Below, piece after piece: positions 8,570 through 15,716 of a stretch of 34,169 nucleotides of DNA (its first letter is position 1; every line of letters starts with the position of its first letter). Location of the stretch: positions 1 through 34,169 of the forward strand of contig JAICXH010000022.1 of NCBI GenBank assembly GCA_025981645.1, read 5' to 3'. The notes below the pieces were generated by a model that saw nothing but the letters and a program-made list of their open reading frames with translations, was not told the origin of the DNA and did not search any database. This DNA is from Burkholderiales bacterium. Lineage in GTDB: Bacteria; Pseudomonadota; Gammaproteobacteria; Burkholderiales; Casimicrobiaceae. Made by a program: the position numbers and the translations under genes.

Positions 8570-9323
8570 GCCGGCCGGCCTGCACGCAACGACCCTGCGT
8601 CTCACGGGTCTGCGCAAGTCCTACGGCGCCGGGACCGCTGTCGCGACCGAGGTGCTGCACGGGATCGACCTCGAGCTCGGTCGCGGCGAGTTCGCCGCAC
8701 TGATCGGTCCGTCGGGATCGGGTAAGACGACGCTGCTCAATCTGATCGGGCTTCTCGACCGGCCCGATGCCGGCAGCGTGGCGATCGCGGGCGACGACAC
8801 GCAATGGCTCGACCAGGGAGCGCTCACCGAGCTTCGCGGCCGGGCGATCGGGTTCATCTTCCAGTACCACTACCTGCTGCCGGTGTTCACGGCGCTCGAG
8901 AACGTCATGATGCCCGTGCTGGCCGCGCGTGGCAGGCTCGACCGCGCGATGCGTGCAACGGCGTCCGGCCTCCTCGAGCGGGTCGGGCTCGCAGCGTGGA
9001 GCGATCACCAGGCATCGCAGCTCTCCGGCGGCCAGCAGCAGCGGGTGGCGATCGCGCGAGCACTTGCGATGAATCCGGTCCTCGTCCTCGCCGACGAACC
9101 CAGCGGCAATCTCGACACCGGCAACGCCGATGCGGTGTTCGACCTCATGCGCGACGTGAACGAGAACGTCGGCACGACGTTCCTGATCGTCACCCATGAC
9201 CCGCGCCTCGCGCAGCGCTGCGACCGGATCATCGAGCTCGTCGACGGCCGCATCGTCGCGGCCCGGGCGAACGCCGATGTTCTTCCCGGTTCGCCGGCGG
9301 CGGGCCCGGCGTCGTCGCCCTGA
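8562..9323 (+). CDS. ABC exporter ATP-binding protein, MacB/LolD/DevA-like
   Basis: This 253-residue cytoplasmic ATPase energises the exporter encoded with it. The start is GTG at 8562, overlapping the permease stop. It has Walker [10 protein letters not shown], the LolD/MacB-type segment [23 protein letters not shown], signature LSGGQQQRV, Walker [14 protein letters not shown] and switch histidine LIVTHD. Length and motifs are those of an intact member of the family, in contrast to the adaptor and permease upstream. LolD is an alternative by motif, but the adaptor-permease context argues for a MacAB/DevBCA-type system. Confidence 0.93.
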   Translation: MAEPAGLHATTLRLTGLRKSYGAGTAVATEVLHGIDLELGRGEFAALIGPSGSGKTTLLNLIGLLDRPDAGSVAIAGDDTQWLDQGALTELRGRAIGFIFQYHYLLPVFTALENVMMPVLAARGRLDRAMRATASGLLERVGLAAWSDHQASQLSGGQQQRVAIARALAMNPVLVLADEPSGNLDTGNADAVFDLMRDVNENVGTTFLIVTHDPRLAQRCDRIIELVDGRIVAARANADVLPGSPAAGPASSP

Positions 9324-9361
9324 TCTCAGCCGGCAGTACGCCCGGCATCGTCGTGCCGAAC

Positions 9362-10717
9362 TTACCCGGCAGCCGCCACCGGCCGGGCACGCCCGGGTCC
9401 TGTACGCCGAAGCGCCCACAGCGCGACATACGCGCGCGCCGCGAGGATGATGAAGAACGCGTCGAACGGGATCCGGTAGCGCACCTCTCCGATCGTCAGG
9501 AACGCGGTCGCCGCGAGGCCGGCGAGCGGCGCCACGAGTAGCGCATCGGCGGCAGCGCCGGCGTCGAGCCGCAGCATCGATGGCAGCCTCACCACGATGC
9601 GGGCGAGCGCGGGCGGGAGAACGAACAACCAGAACAGCCACTGCCAGACGGCGCCCCAGTCGACACCCCACAACTCGGCGGCCGGCCAAAGCGTCCGTCC
9701 GGCGACGAGGTCGCCGACGTGCTCGAAGCTCGAGCGAAGCGCCTGCCACGGGTGCGTGCGAACCCAGTCCTTCGCGAGCGCGAGATTCGCGCGCTCGTCG
9801 TACGGCGGGAACGGCAGGTCGACGCGCGCCGTGTAGCCGTGCAGCACGGCGGACGGCGTCTCGAACGTCCACCAGCTGTTGCGGGCGTCGTCGTACCAGT
9901 AGAAGGGCCCGACGTCGCCGTAGTGCCCCATCAGCACGTTCATCGCGCCGTTGGTCGACGCGATGCAGACCTCTGTTCGCAGGAGGTTCGTGCACCGCTG
10001 GGCAAGCGGAAGCATGACCAGAACGGCCCCCGCCGCCGCGCCGATGACGACGCCAGGAATGAACGCCCGGCGCTGGCGCATCGCCAGTGCCACCCAGACG
10101 ACGCCGACAACCACGATCGATGCCAGCACCGTGCCCTTGAGCGATGCAGCGATTCCGGCAGCCAACCCTGCAACGAGCGCCCAGCCCGTCGCGCGGGCGA
10201 AGTCGGTCGCGTCGATCGCGACAAGGAACAACCGGAACGCCGCGAGACCTGCGAGCGTGAATGGGTTCTCGGCGAGGAACAGTCCCGCGTAGTGGATCAG
10301 CGGCAGGTAGACGCTCGCGACGGCGAGCGCGACCATGGCGGTTGCGTTGCCGTGCAGCCGCCGCGCGATCGACCAGACGAGGCCGATGATGCCGAAGGAG
10401 ACGGCCCACTGCGCGACGGCCGCGACCCTCCATGTCGGGTCGGCGCGCGCGAGCAGCGCGAAGTAGATCGTCGGACCGGGCGGATAGACGGTATCGGCGA
10501 CCCCCTCGGCCGCACCGCCGAATGCGGCCCAAGCGAGCGCACGGTGGACGTAGCCCTCCATGTCGCTGTAGACGTGATCGACCTCCGGATGGAGCACGAA
10601 CACGTAGAGCGCACGAACGAGCGCGCCGACGATGATGCTCGTCCAGACGATGCGGCGCTGCCATGGGGACAAGGGCGCGGCCGCCGTCGGCGGAAACCGG
10701 AAAGGGATCGCTGGCAT
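9362..10717 (-). CDS. PMT/ArnT-like membrane glycosyltransferase
   Basis: This 451-residue polytopic membrane protein has roughly nine to eleven hydrophobic helices. The first luminal loop contains HPEVDHVYSDMEGYVHRAL followed by DTVYPPGPTIYFALLAR. An acidic residue pair in this loop and a later R-Y-R segment (GEVRYRIPFDAFFIILAARAY) are typical of PMT_2/GT39-like transferases using polyprenyl-phosphate sugars. Such enzymes transfer sugars to proteins or lipids on the periplasmic face. The acceptor cannot be inferred. It is convergent with the exporter operon (38 nt between stops). A TAGAAT hexamer on its strand (10730-10725) lies so close to the ATG that a leaderless transcript is possible. 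Confidence 0.75.
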   Translation of the reverse strand: MPAIPFRFPPTAAAPLSPWQRRIVWTSIIVGALVRALYVFVLHPEVDHVYSDMEGYVHRALAWAAFGGAAEGVADTVYPPGPTIYFALLARADPTWRVAAVAQWAVSFGIIGLVWSIARRLHGNATAMVALAVASVYLPLIHYAGLFLAENPFTLAGLAAFRLFLVAIDATDFARATGWALVAGLAAGIAASLKGTVLASIVVVGVVWVALAMRQRRAFIPGVVIGAAAGAVLVMLPLAQRCTNLLRTEVCIASTNGAMNVLMGHYGDVGPFYWYDDARNSWWTFETPSAVLHGYTARVDLPFPPYDERANLALAKDWVRTHPWQALRSSFEHVGDLVAGRTLWPAAELWGVDWGAVWQWLFWLFVLPPALARIVVRLPSMLRLDAGAAADALLVAPLAGLAATAFLTIGEVRYRIPFDAFFIILAARAYVALWALRRTGPGRARPVAAAG

Positions 10718-10796
10718 GTCGCGGGATTCTAGCGACAGCGAGATCTGCGCAGCGGTGAATCCGCCGGCCGGAGGAGTGCCGCCAACGGATCAGGCG

Positions 10797-10810
10797 TTGA
10801 TCCCGGTCAA
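10797..10810 (+). promoter_or_regulatory. FNR/ANR-type operator, box 3, class II position
   Basis: TTGATCCCGGTCAA is a perfect-symmetry half-site pair (TTGAT/GTCAA style), similar to ANR/DNR sites of denitrifying pseudomonads. Its centre at 10803.5 lies 40.5 nt upstream of the start site predicted from the -10 hexamer TATCGT (10832-10837). This indicates oxygen-limited activation of the HPF-like gene. Confidence 0.82.
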
Positions 10811-10831
10811 CCCGTCGGAGCCAAGACGGGC

Positions 10832-10837
10832 TATCGT
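10832..10837 (+). promoter_or_regulatory. -10 element of FNR-type promoter for the HPF-like gene
   Basis: TATCGT is spaced correctly from box 3 for class II activation. The predicted start site is near 10844, giving a 5' leader of about 54 nt. Confidence 0.5.
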
Positions 10838-10897
10838 TCGATTGCACGCGCACTGCTCCGCGCTAGTGCGTCCATCGATCAACTGTCCGTTCCCGCC

Positions 10898-11218
10898 ATG
10901 CAAATTCCGCTGCAGGTTTCCGTCCTCGGCATGCCACGCTCGGCCGCGCTCGATGCCAGGATCGAGGAGCACGCGAGGCACCTCGAGCGCTTCCACCCGC
11001 GGATCACGAGCTGCCGGGTCGTCGTCGAGCAGTCGGCGCGACGCCAGCGACAGGGCCGGGAATACGCGGTGCGTGTCGAAATCCGCGCGCCCGGCCATGT
11101 CGGGATTGCCGCCACGGGCAAGCACGACGAGGACGTCTACGTCGCCTTGCGCGACGCCTTCGAGGCGACGGAGCGCCAACTCGACGAAGCGATCCGCGAA
11201 CGCCGCGACGTCGTCTGA
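10898..11218 (+). CDS. Ribosome hibernation factor-like protein (HPF/RaiA family)
   Basis: This 106-residue protein matches the ribosomal subunit interface/sigma-54 modulation family: PLQVSVLGMPRSAALDARIE at the N-terminus, a basic strand segment (HPRITSCRVVVEQSARRQRQ), and DEDVYVALRDAFEATERQLD at the C-terminus. Such proteins bind ribosomes under stress and limit translation. The loop before DEDVY is shorter than I would expect, and the basic residues of the second strand are partly kept. No Shine-Dalgarno sequence is evident before ATG 10898. Control by the FNR-type promoter at 10797-10837 fits a role in dormancy under oxygen limitation. Confidence 0.8.
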   Translation: MQIPLQVSVLGMPRSAALDARIEEHARHLERFHPRITSCRVVVEQSARRQRQGREYAVRVEIRAPGHVGIAATGKHDEDVYVALRDAFEATERQLDEAIRERRDVV

Positions 11219-11242
11219 CCACCGTTCGGGGATCCCGTCAGA

Positions 11243-11537
11243 ATGCTCCTCGGCGCATCGGCCCGGGACCTTCCAGGGGCGGCATCGCGAAGTCGCGAAG
11301 GTCGCCGAAACCCGCCTCGGCATGAGCTCGCTCGCGATGCACGGAGCCTCCGAAATCGCGCCGCACATGCCGAAAGAGATGCAGGACATCGGCACGCAGA
11401 TGCATCGAGCGGCGAGCCGCTTCGCGGTCGAGGCGCAGAACGCGAGCGTCGGCAACGACGTCCACCCTGCACTCGCCGCGCTCGGCGACGTGATGCGGCA
11501 ATGCGTGGCTTGCCACGCCGCCTACCGGCTTCATTAG
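11243..11537 (+). pseudogene. c'-type cytochrome remnant (5' part lost)
   Basis: The frame ending at TAG 11535-11537 encodes a C-terminal heme-binding segment, CVACHAAYRLH, preceded by helix-like sequence (MPKEMQDIGTQMHRAASRFA). A CXXCH near the extreme C-terminus followed by Y-R is characteristic of class II (c'-like) four-helix-bundle cytochromes. Only about 71 codons are readable in frame, from ATG 11322. There is no signal peptide in that frame, so heme could not be attached in the periplasm. Another frame starting at 11243 (MLLGASA...) resembles the beginning of a signal sequence, suggesting a deletion plus frameshift. A full protein would be about twice as long. Confidence 0.65.
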
Positions 11538-11568
11538 CGGCATCCGTAATTCCCGCCGCCGCGGCGGT

Positions 11569-11700
11569 CAGCCTGTTCGATCGAGGTCCCGCCGCTTCTC
11601 TTCGTACTCCTCGAGACTTATCTCGCCGCGAGCGTAGCGGTCCTGCAGCACTTCGAGGGGGGACCTGTCGCGCGATCGCGGTGGCGAAGCCTGAGCGCTG
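11569..11700 (-). pseudogene. SHOCT-domain fragment
   Basis: On the minus strand a short frame reads SPLEVLQDRYARGEISLEEY followed by EEKRRDL and a stop. This is the classic short C-terminal SHOCT motif usually preceded by a membrane helix. No start codon or membrane segment precedes it in frame, so it appears to be the tail of a degraded small membrane protein gene. It sits between two other remnants. Confidence 0.5.
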
Positions 11701-11737
11701 AGCCCGGCTTCAGCGTATCGACTGCTCCGAGGCCGCG

Positions 11738-11977
11738 ATGACCGAAGCGATCGTGCGACTCGGGCTGCGCGAGAATCTCGCGCAGTTCGCGTTGCTCGTC
11801 GTCATCAATGCCTTCGTCGGCGCGATGGTCCGCCTCGAGCGCAGCATCCTGCCGGCGATCGCCGACCAGGACTTTCATCTGGCGACGCGCGCGGCGATCA
11901 CCTTCGGATCGGGACTTGTTGCAGCCGTGCGGATGCGCGAGACGCTGGCTGCCGACGCGCGTATCACGCGCGACTGA
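11738..11977 (+). pseudogene. MFS transporter reduced to its two ends
   Basis: The 79-residue frame starts like a major facilitator: FALLVVINAFVGAMVRLERS then ILPAIADQDFHLATR. After only one membrane segment it passes into ITFGSGLVAAVRMRETL, which resembles the final helix and C-terminal tail of such transporters. About ten membrane helices (300 or more residues) would be absent. The frame is intact, so a small membrane protein could be made, but it cannot transport in the usual way. The interpretation as an in-frame internal deletion is from family memory and needs alignment. Confidence 0.55.
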
Positions 11978-11989
11978 TCCAGGCGCCCG

Positions 11990-12529
11990 TCAACGCTTCG
12001 AGTGCAACCACCTGCGCAGCGCGTTGATCGTGCTGGCGACGTGCTGGTCGGGGTCGAGCGACGTGTACTCGTAGAGAATGTGACCGTCAGGCGCGATCAC
12101 GTACGACGTGCGATTGGCGTACCGCGGTGCCAGCTTCAGTACCGCATCGTACGCCTTCATGATGTGCTGGTCGGTGTCGGCGGCGACCGCGAACTTGCTG
12201 CGGCACTCGCTGATCGAGAAGCGCTCGAGCGTATCGATGTCGTCGTGCGACACGCCGATCACGGTCGCGCCAAGCTTGTGGTACTCGGCGGTCGCCTCGG
12301 CAAAATCATGCGCCTCGATCGTGCAGCCGGTGGTGAAGGCGGCCGGGTAGAAGTAGAGCACGACGGGCCCCTTCTTGAGGGCCGCTGCGAGCGAAAAGGT
12401 GAACACCCTGCCGCCGATCGATGCCTCGGCGGTGAAATCGGGTGCGAGGTCACCTGGCTTGAGTGCCGCCTGAGCCGCCAGCGGGGTGGCGAGCAGCGCC
12501 AGTGCCGTCGCGACGGCCTGAATCCTCAT
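11990..12529 (-). CDS. Periplasmic peroxiredoxin (AhpC/TSA, BCP-like)
   Basis: This 179-residue thiol peroxidase reduces hydroperoxides. The start ATG at 12529 is chosen because GGAGG precedes it at good spacing and it opens a typical signal peptide (AVATALALLATPLAAQA). The thioredoxin-like fold begins LKPGDLAPDFTAEASIGG. The peroxidatic cysteine is C69 in PAAFTTGCTIEAHDF, and the later YVIAPDGHILYEY fits the family. A second cysteine (SISECRSKF, about 40 residues on) could serve as resolving cysteine, a different spacing from classical BCP. It lies downstream of the sulfur locus on the same strand with a 155-nt gap, so it may be separately transcribed. Confidence 0.88.
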   Translation of the reverse strand: MRIQAVATALALLATPLAAQAALKPGDLAPDFTAEASIGGRVFTFSLAAALKKGPVVLYFYPAAFTTGCTIEAHDFAEATAEYHKLGATVIGVSHDDIDTLERFSISECRSKFAVAADTDQHIMKAYDAVLKLAPRYANRTSYVIAPDGHILYEYTSLDPDQHVASTINALRRWLHSKR

Positions 12530-12684
12530 CGGTATGACCTCCGGATCCTGCGTCGTTCGTGGTCGACGCCTGCAGCGAACAGCACCCTGACGCTTGGACT
12601 TCCTTGATGGGCTGGCGGCTGCGCCGGGATGCCCGCCCGCGCCCCGAAGACGCCGACGGTGCAACTATAGCGCGAGGATGGCCC

Positions 12685-12843
12685 CTACGGCGTCTTCGGC
12701 GTCTTGTAGGCGACCTCCTTCTGGAGGGGCTTCCAGATGGTTTCGTAGCCCACGAACCCTTTGGCGTTCGGCGCCATCTGGCGCGTCGTATAGAACGGCG
12801 TCTTGCCGTCGGGAACCTTGGTAACGGGTTTTTGCTCGCTCAT
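12685..12843 (-). CDS. Small protein of 52 residues, unknown function
   Basis: The frame from ATG 12843 to TAG 12685 encodes a basic, proline- and lysine-rich protein with TPFYTTRQMAPNAKGFVGYE in the middle and KEVAYKTPKTP at the end. A good Shine-Dalgarno GGAG lies about 7 nt upstream. Codon third positions are strongly G/C, as in its neighbours. A longer frame on the same strand (12665-12868) is out of phase and less gene-like. I do not recognise the family. It is the last gene of the apr locus, 31 nt after the FKBP gene. There are no cysteines, membrane helix or signal peptide. Confidence 0.7.
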   Translation of the reverse strand: MSEQKPVTKVPDGKTPFYTTRQMAPNAKGFVGYETIWKPLQKEVAYKTPKTP

Positions 12844-12874
12844 CGGTCACTCCGATCTCGTTTGCCACTGCCGT

Positions 12875-13387
12875 TCAAAGCGGCCTCAATAACGCGGGGT
12901 CGACGACCGGGTTCGCGGCTGCGATCGCCCCGCCGGCCTTCGTCTCGTCGCCGGCCGCATCGCGCACCGTCAGCACCTCGAGCCTGAAGACGACGTCCCT
13001 GCCGCAAAGCGGATTGTTGCCGTCGACGGTCAGCATCTCGTCATCTACCCGTGTCACGACGAAACTGCGGGTCTGGCCGCTGTCGCTTTCCATCAGAATG
13101 GAGACACCGACCTGCCGATACTCGTCGGGAACGTTTGCGAGGTGATCGGTGAAAACCAGTGACTCGTCCCGCGGGCCGAAGATGCGATTGCCGTCGAGCG
13201 GGACCTCGATCACGTCGCCGGCACGCCTTCCCTGCAGTTCTCGGTGGACGGACGGGGCCAGGATTTCGTTGTGCCCGTGCACGTAGCCCAGCGGGAACTC
13301 GACTCCGGCGAGAACCTGCCCCGATTTCGCGTCGGTGACCGTGTAGGTCAACTCGACGAACTTGCCGTCCTGGATCGTCTCACCCAT
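12875..13387 (-). CDS. FKBP-type peptidyl-prolyl isomerase, SlyD-like
   Basis: This 170-residue protein has a SlyD/FKBP-like order: DGKFVELTYTVTDAKSGQVL, then PLGYVHGHNEILAPSVHREL (the G-Y-V-H-G segment is typical), RRAGDVIEVPLDGNRIFGPR, and an insert-in-flap stretch DEYRQVGVSILMESDSG. The C-terminus returns to the FKBP strand VDGNNPLCGRDVVFRLEVL. There is no metal-binding histidine tail and no signal peptide, so it is probably cytoplasmic. Such enzymes assist folding or metallocentre assembly. Its place directly after aprA and a small gene suggests help in maturing Apr or an associated protein, which is inference. Confidence 0.85.
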   Translation of the reverse strand: MGETIQDGKFVELTYTVTDAKSGQVLAGVEFPLGYVHGHNEILAPSVHRELQGRRAGDVIEVPLDGNRIFGPRDESLVFTDHLANVPDEYRQVGVSILMESDSGQTRSFVVTRVDDEMLTVDGNNPLCGRDVVFRLEVLTVRDAAGDETKAGGAIAAANPVVDPALLRPL

Positions 13388-13408
13388 TTCGAATCCCGGG
13401 CCGCTCGG

Positions 13409-13759
13409 TCAGAAGATCGACGCTGCGAAAATGCGGACCGCGCCGTCCTCGTAGCCGAGGACGAGCCTGCCGAGCCATTCGCCCGGCTTTCTCGTGCTGC
13501 GTTGCCGGTACAGCACCGTCACGTGCTCGCCGCGGCGAATGATGCCAAGGTAGTCTGCATCCTCCGACAGATTCCTGGCGAGCTCGCTGTTCGCGAACTG
13601 GTGATTCACGACGATCTGATTCATGGCGAGTGCCAGTGATCTCGCGAACTTGCTGACGAACTCCCCGTACTTGCCCTCATTCGAGTACCGCAGGAGATCG
13701 CGCCACAACGGATCGGCCATCGCGCGTATCTCCTCGTCGGATCTTTCCGTGATGTTCAA
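13409..13759 (-). CDS. Conserved-looking hypothetical protein in the apr locus
   Basis: This 116-residue frame starts with TTG at 13759, overlapping the aprA stop (TTGA). An internal ATG at 13720, preceded by GAGGAG, would give a 103-residue product. I favour the TTG because the segment ITERSDEEIRAMADPLWRDL reads as a natural N-terminus, but the choice is open. Near the C-terminus are YRQRSTRKPGEWLGRLVLGY and EDGAVRIFAASIF. It has alpha-helical character and no membrane segment, cysteine motif or signal peptide. I cannot name a function. Tight coupling to aprA implies a related role. Confidence 0.8.
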   Translation of the reverse strand: MNITERSDEEIRAMADPLWRDLLRYSNEGKYGEFVSKFARSLALAMNQIVVNHQFANSELARNLSEDADYLGIIRRGEHVTVLYRQRSTRKPGEWLGRLVLGYEDGAVRIFAASIF

Positions 13760-15669
13760 GCGGTGAGCGTCTGCGCCGGTGTCTGGCCGCCCGGTGTCGC
13801 GTCGTCATCCGCAACGAGGTGGTAGCAAGGCGCCCGTTCCATCGTGTATTCGCCGGTTTCGGGATCGCGGCGCGAGACGGTCAGCACGTGCCAGTTGTCG
13901 TCGTCCACCTTCATGGCATCACCGCGGTAGTAGTAACCAGGCCAGCGCGTCTCCTTGCGGAACAGCGTGTGCTGCGTGACGCACTCCGCCGCGCGGTGGC
14001 GGTGCTTCAGCTCCCACGCACGCAGCAACTCGTGAAGATCCTTGGCGGCCACGCTCTCGAGATCCTGCTCCATGATCCCGAGCTTCATCAGGCAGATGCT
14101 GAGAAGCTTCTCGTTCGTCATGTAGCCGACCGTATAGCCGCCGCAATATTCGTCCATCAGCTTCTGCAGGCGGTCGAGTCCCTGTTGCGGGTTGATGTAG
14201 TGCGGGTTGACCGTGCCCGCCACGACCGCATTGCGGTAGATGCGGTAGTGTTCGAGCGGCTTGTAGATTTCCTTCCTGCGCCGCTCGATCTGGGCATCGG
14301 AGACGACGATGCCTTCGGCCTTGCCGTCGTCGACGTACCTGCACGCGGCCTTAGCAGCGAGGCGGCCTTCGGTGAACGAGCCGGACGAGAACGCGTGCGG
14401 CGTGCCACCGACCGCGTCGCCGGCGCCGAACAGGCCTTCGACGGTCGTCATGCGGTTGTAGCCCCAGAAATAATCGGGCGGCGAGACGTCCTCGGGACCC
14501 GAGCACCAGGCGCCCGAGCACGTCGCGTGGGAGCCCATGACGTAAGGCTCGGACGTCGTGAGTTCGGGATTCTCGTTCTTGGGATCGACGTCGGTGGCGG
14601 CCCACAGCACCGCCTGGCCCACGGTCATGCCGAGGAAGTTCTCCCAGCCGACCTCTTCCAGGTGAGGATCCTGGAACGCCGGCATCGTCACCATGTGGAT
14701 CGGACCGCGGCCGGCTTTCACTTCGCTGATCAGCGCGTGGTTGCGCAGGCAGGTCGGGATGGGCCGGTGCGTCAGGTGCGAGGCTTCGGGATCGAGATAG
14801 GCCTTGCCGACCATCTGTTGCAGCTCGGGCCACCACTTCGGTTCGTACTCTTCGCCGACTGCGTTCTGCGTGTACGTCTTCAGGTGGAGGAAGTAGGCTC
14901 CGACCGGGCCGTAGCCGTCCTTGAAGCGCGCCAGCACGATGCGGTTTTCCATCTGCGTCATCTTCGCGCCGGCATTGATCATGAGCCCGTAGGCCGACGC
15001 GGACGACCACGGCGCATACCACGTGCGCCCGGCGCCTTCGCCGGTCGAGCGCGGCTTGAAGATGTTGGACGCGCCCCCCGCGCCGCAGATCACGGTCTTC
15101 GACTTGAACACGTGGTAGTTGCCGGTGCGGACGTTGAAGCCGACGGCGCCGGCGACCCGGTTCGGCTTGCTTTCGTCCATCAACAGGTGGGTGACGCAGA
15201 TGCGGTTGAAAACCTTGTCTGCCGATTTCTTGGCGGCCTCGGCGACGATCGGCTTGTACGACTCGCCGTGAATCATGATCTGCCACCGACCTTCGCGCAG
15301 GTAGCGCCCGGTCTTCGGGTTCTTCATGATCGGCAGGCCCCACTCCTCGAACTGATGCACGGTGGAGTCGACGTGACGGGCCATGTCGAACAGCAGGTCC
15401 TCACGCACCAGCCCCATCAGGTCGATGCGGGCATAGCGGACGTGGTCCTCGGGATTGTTCTCGCCCCAGCGGGTGCCCATGTAGCAGTTGATCGCGTACA
15501 GGCCCTGCGCGACCGCTCCGCTGCGATCGATATTGGCCTTCTCGGCAACGACGATCTTCTTGTTCTGGCCCCAGAACCTCGCTTCCCACGCGGCGCCGGT
15601 GCCACCGAGGCCTGCGCCGACGACGAGAATATCGATGCCGTCTTCGACGATCGTGTGGTAGGCCATCAT
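13756..15669 (-). CDS. aprA: Adenylylsulfate reductase alpha subunit
   Basis: This FAD-containing catalytic subunit interconverts APS and sulfite plus AMP in the cytoplasm; in sulfur oxidisers it runs toward APS. The 637-residue length matches the family. The FAD dinucleotide fold is at the N-terminus (GAGLGGTG, residues 18-25), followed by EKANIDRSGAVAQGLYAINC, typical of AprA. Further landmarks are VICGAGGASNIFKPRSTGEG, EPYVMGSHATCSGAWCSGP, and the flavin-site segment GLFGAGDAVGGTPHAFSSGS. The start is MMAY at 15669; the second ATG is a possible start. Its stop overlaps the next gene. Unusually, a transporter gene separates it from aprB. Confidence 0.97.
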   Translation of the reverse strand: MMAYHTIVEDGIDILVVGAGLGGTGAAWEARFWGQNKKIVVAEKANIDRSGAVAQGLYAINCYMGTRWGENNPEDHVRYARIDLMGLVREDLLFDMARHVDSTVHQFEEWGLPIMKNPKTGRYLREGRWQIMIHGESYKPIVAEAAKKSADKVFNRICVTHLLMDESKPNRVAGAVGFNVRTGNYHVFKSKTVICGAGGASNIFKPRSTGEGAGRTWYAPWSSASAYGLMINAGAKMTQMENRIVLARFKDGYGPVGAYFLHLKTYTQNAVGEEYEPKWWPELQQMVGKAYLDPEASHLTHRPIPTCLRNHALISEVKAGRGPIHMVTMPAFQDPHLEEVGWENFLGMTVGQAVLWAATDVDPKNENPELTTSEPYVMGSHATCSGAWCSGPEDVSPPDYFWGYNRMTTVEGLFGAGDAVGGTPHAFSSGSFTEGRLAAKAACRYVDDGKAEGIVVSDAQIERRRKEIYKPLEHYRIYRNAVVAGTVNPHYINPQQGLDRLQKLMDEYCGGYTVGYMTNEKLLSICLMKLGIMEQDLESVAAKDLHELLRAWELKHRHRAAECVTQHTLFRKETRWPGYYYRGDAMKVDDDNWHVLTVSRRDPETGEYTMERAPCYHLVADDDATPGGQTPAQTLTA

Positions 15670-15716
15670 TTCGTTCCGTTGTACAGGAATCTGCTCTCGC
15701 GCATTTCAGTGCTCCG

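Larger units (their letters stand above)
10718..10897. other. Divergent intergenic region upstream of the HPF-like gene
   Basis: 180 nt between the glycosyltransferase (leftward) and the HPF-like gene (rightward). It contains the third FNR-type box and its -10 element, plus a possible -10 (TAGAAT) for the glycosyltransferase. I see nothing else in it. Confidence 0.6.

Noticed and set aside
8445-10853. 802-codon minus-strand frame across the exporter ATPase and glycosyltransferase
   Set aside because: It is out of phase with the recognisable proteins on both strands and is arginine-rich low-complexity.
12665-12868. 67-residue frame MANEIGVTDERAK...
   Set aside because: It overlaps the better supported 52-residue gene in another frame, lacks its ribosome site and has less natural composition.
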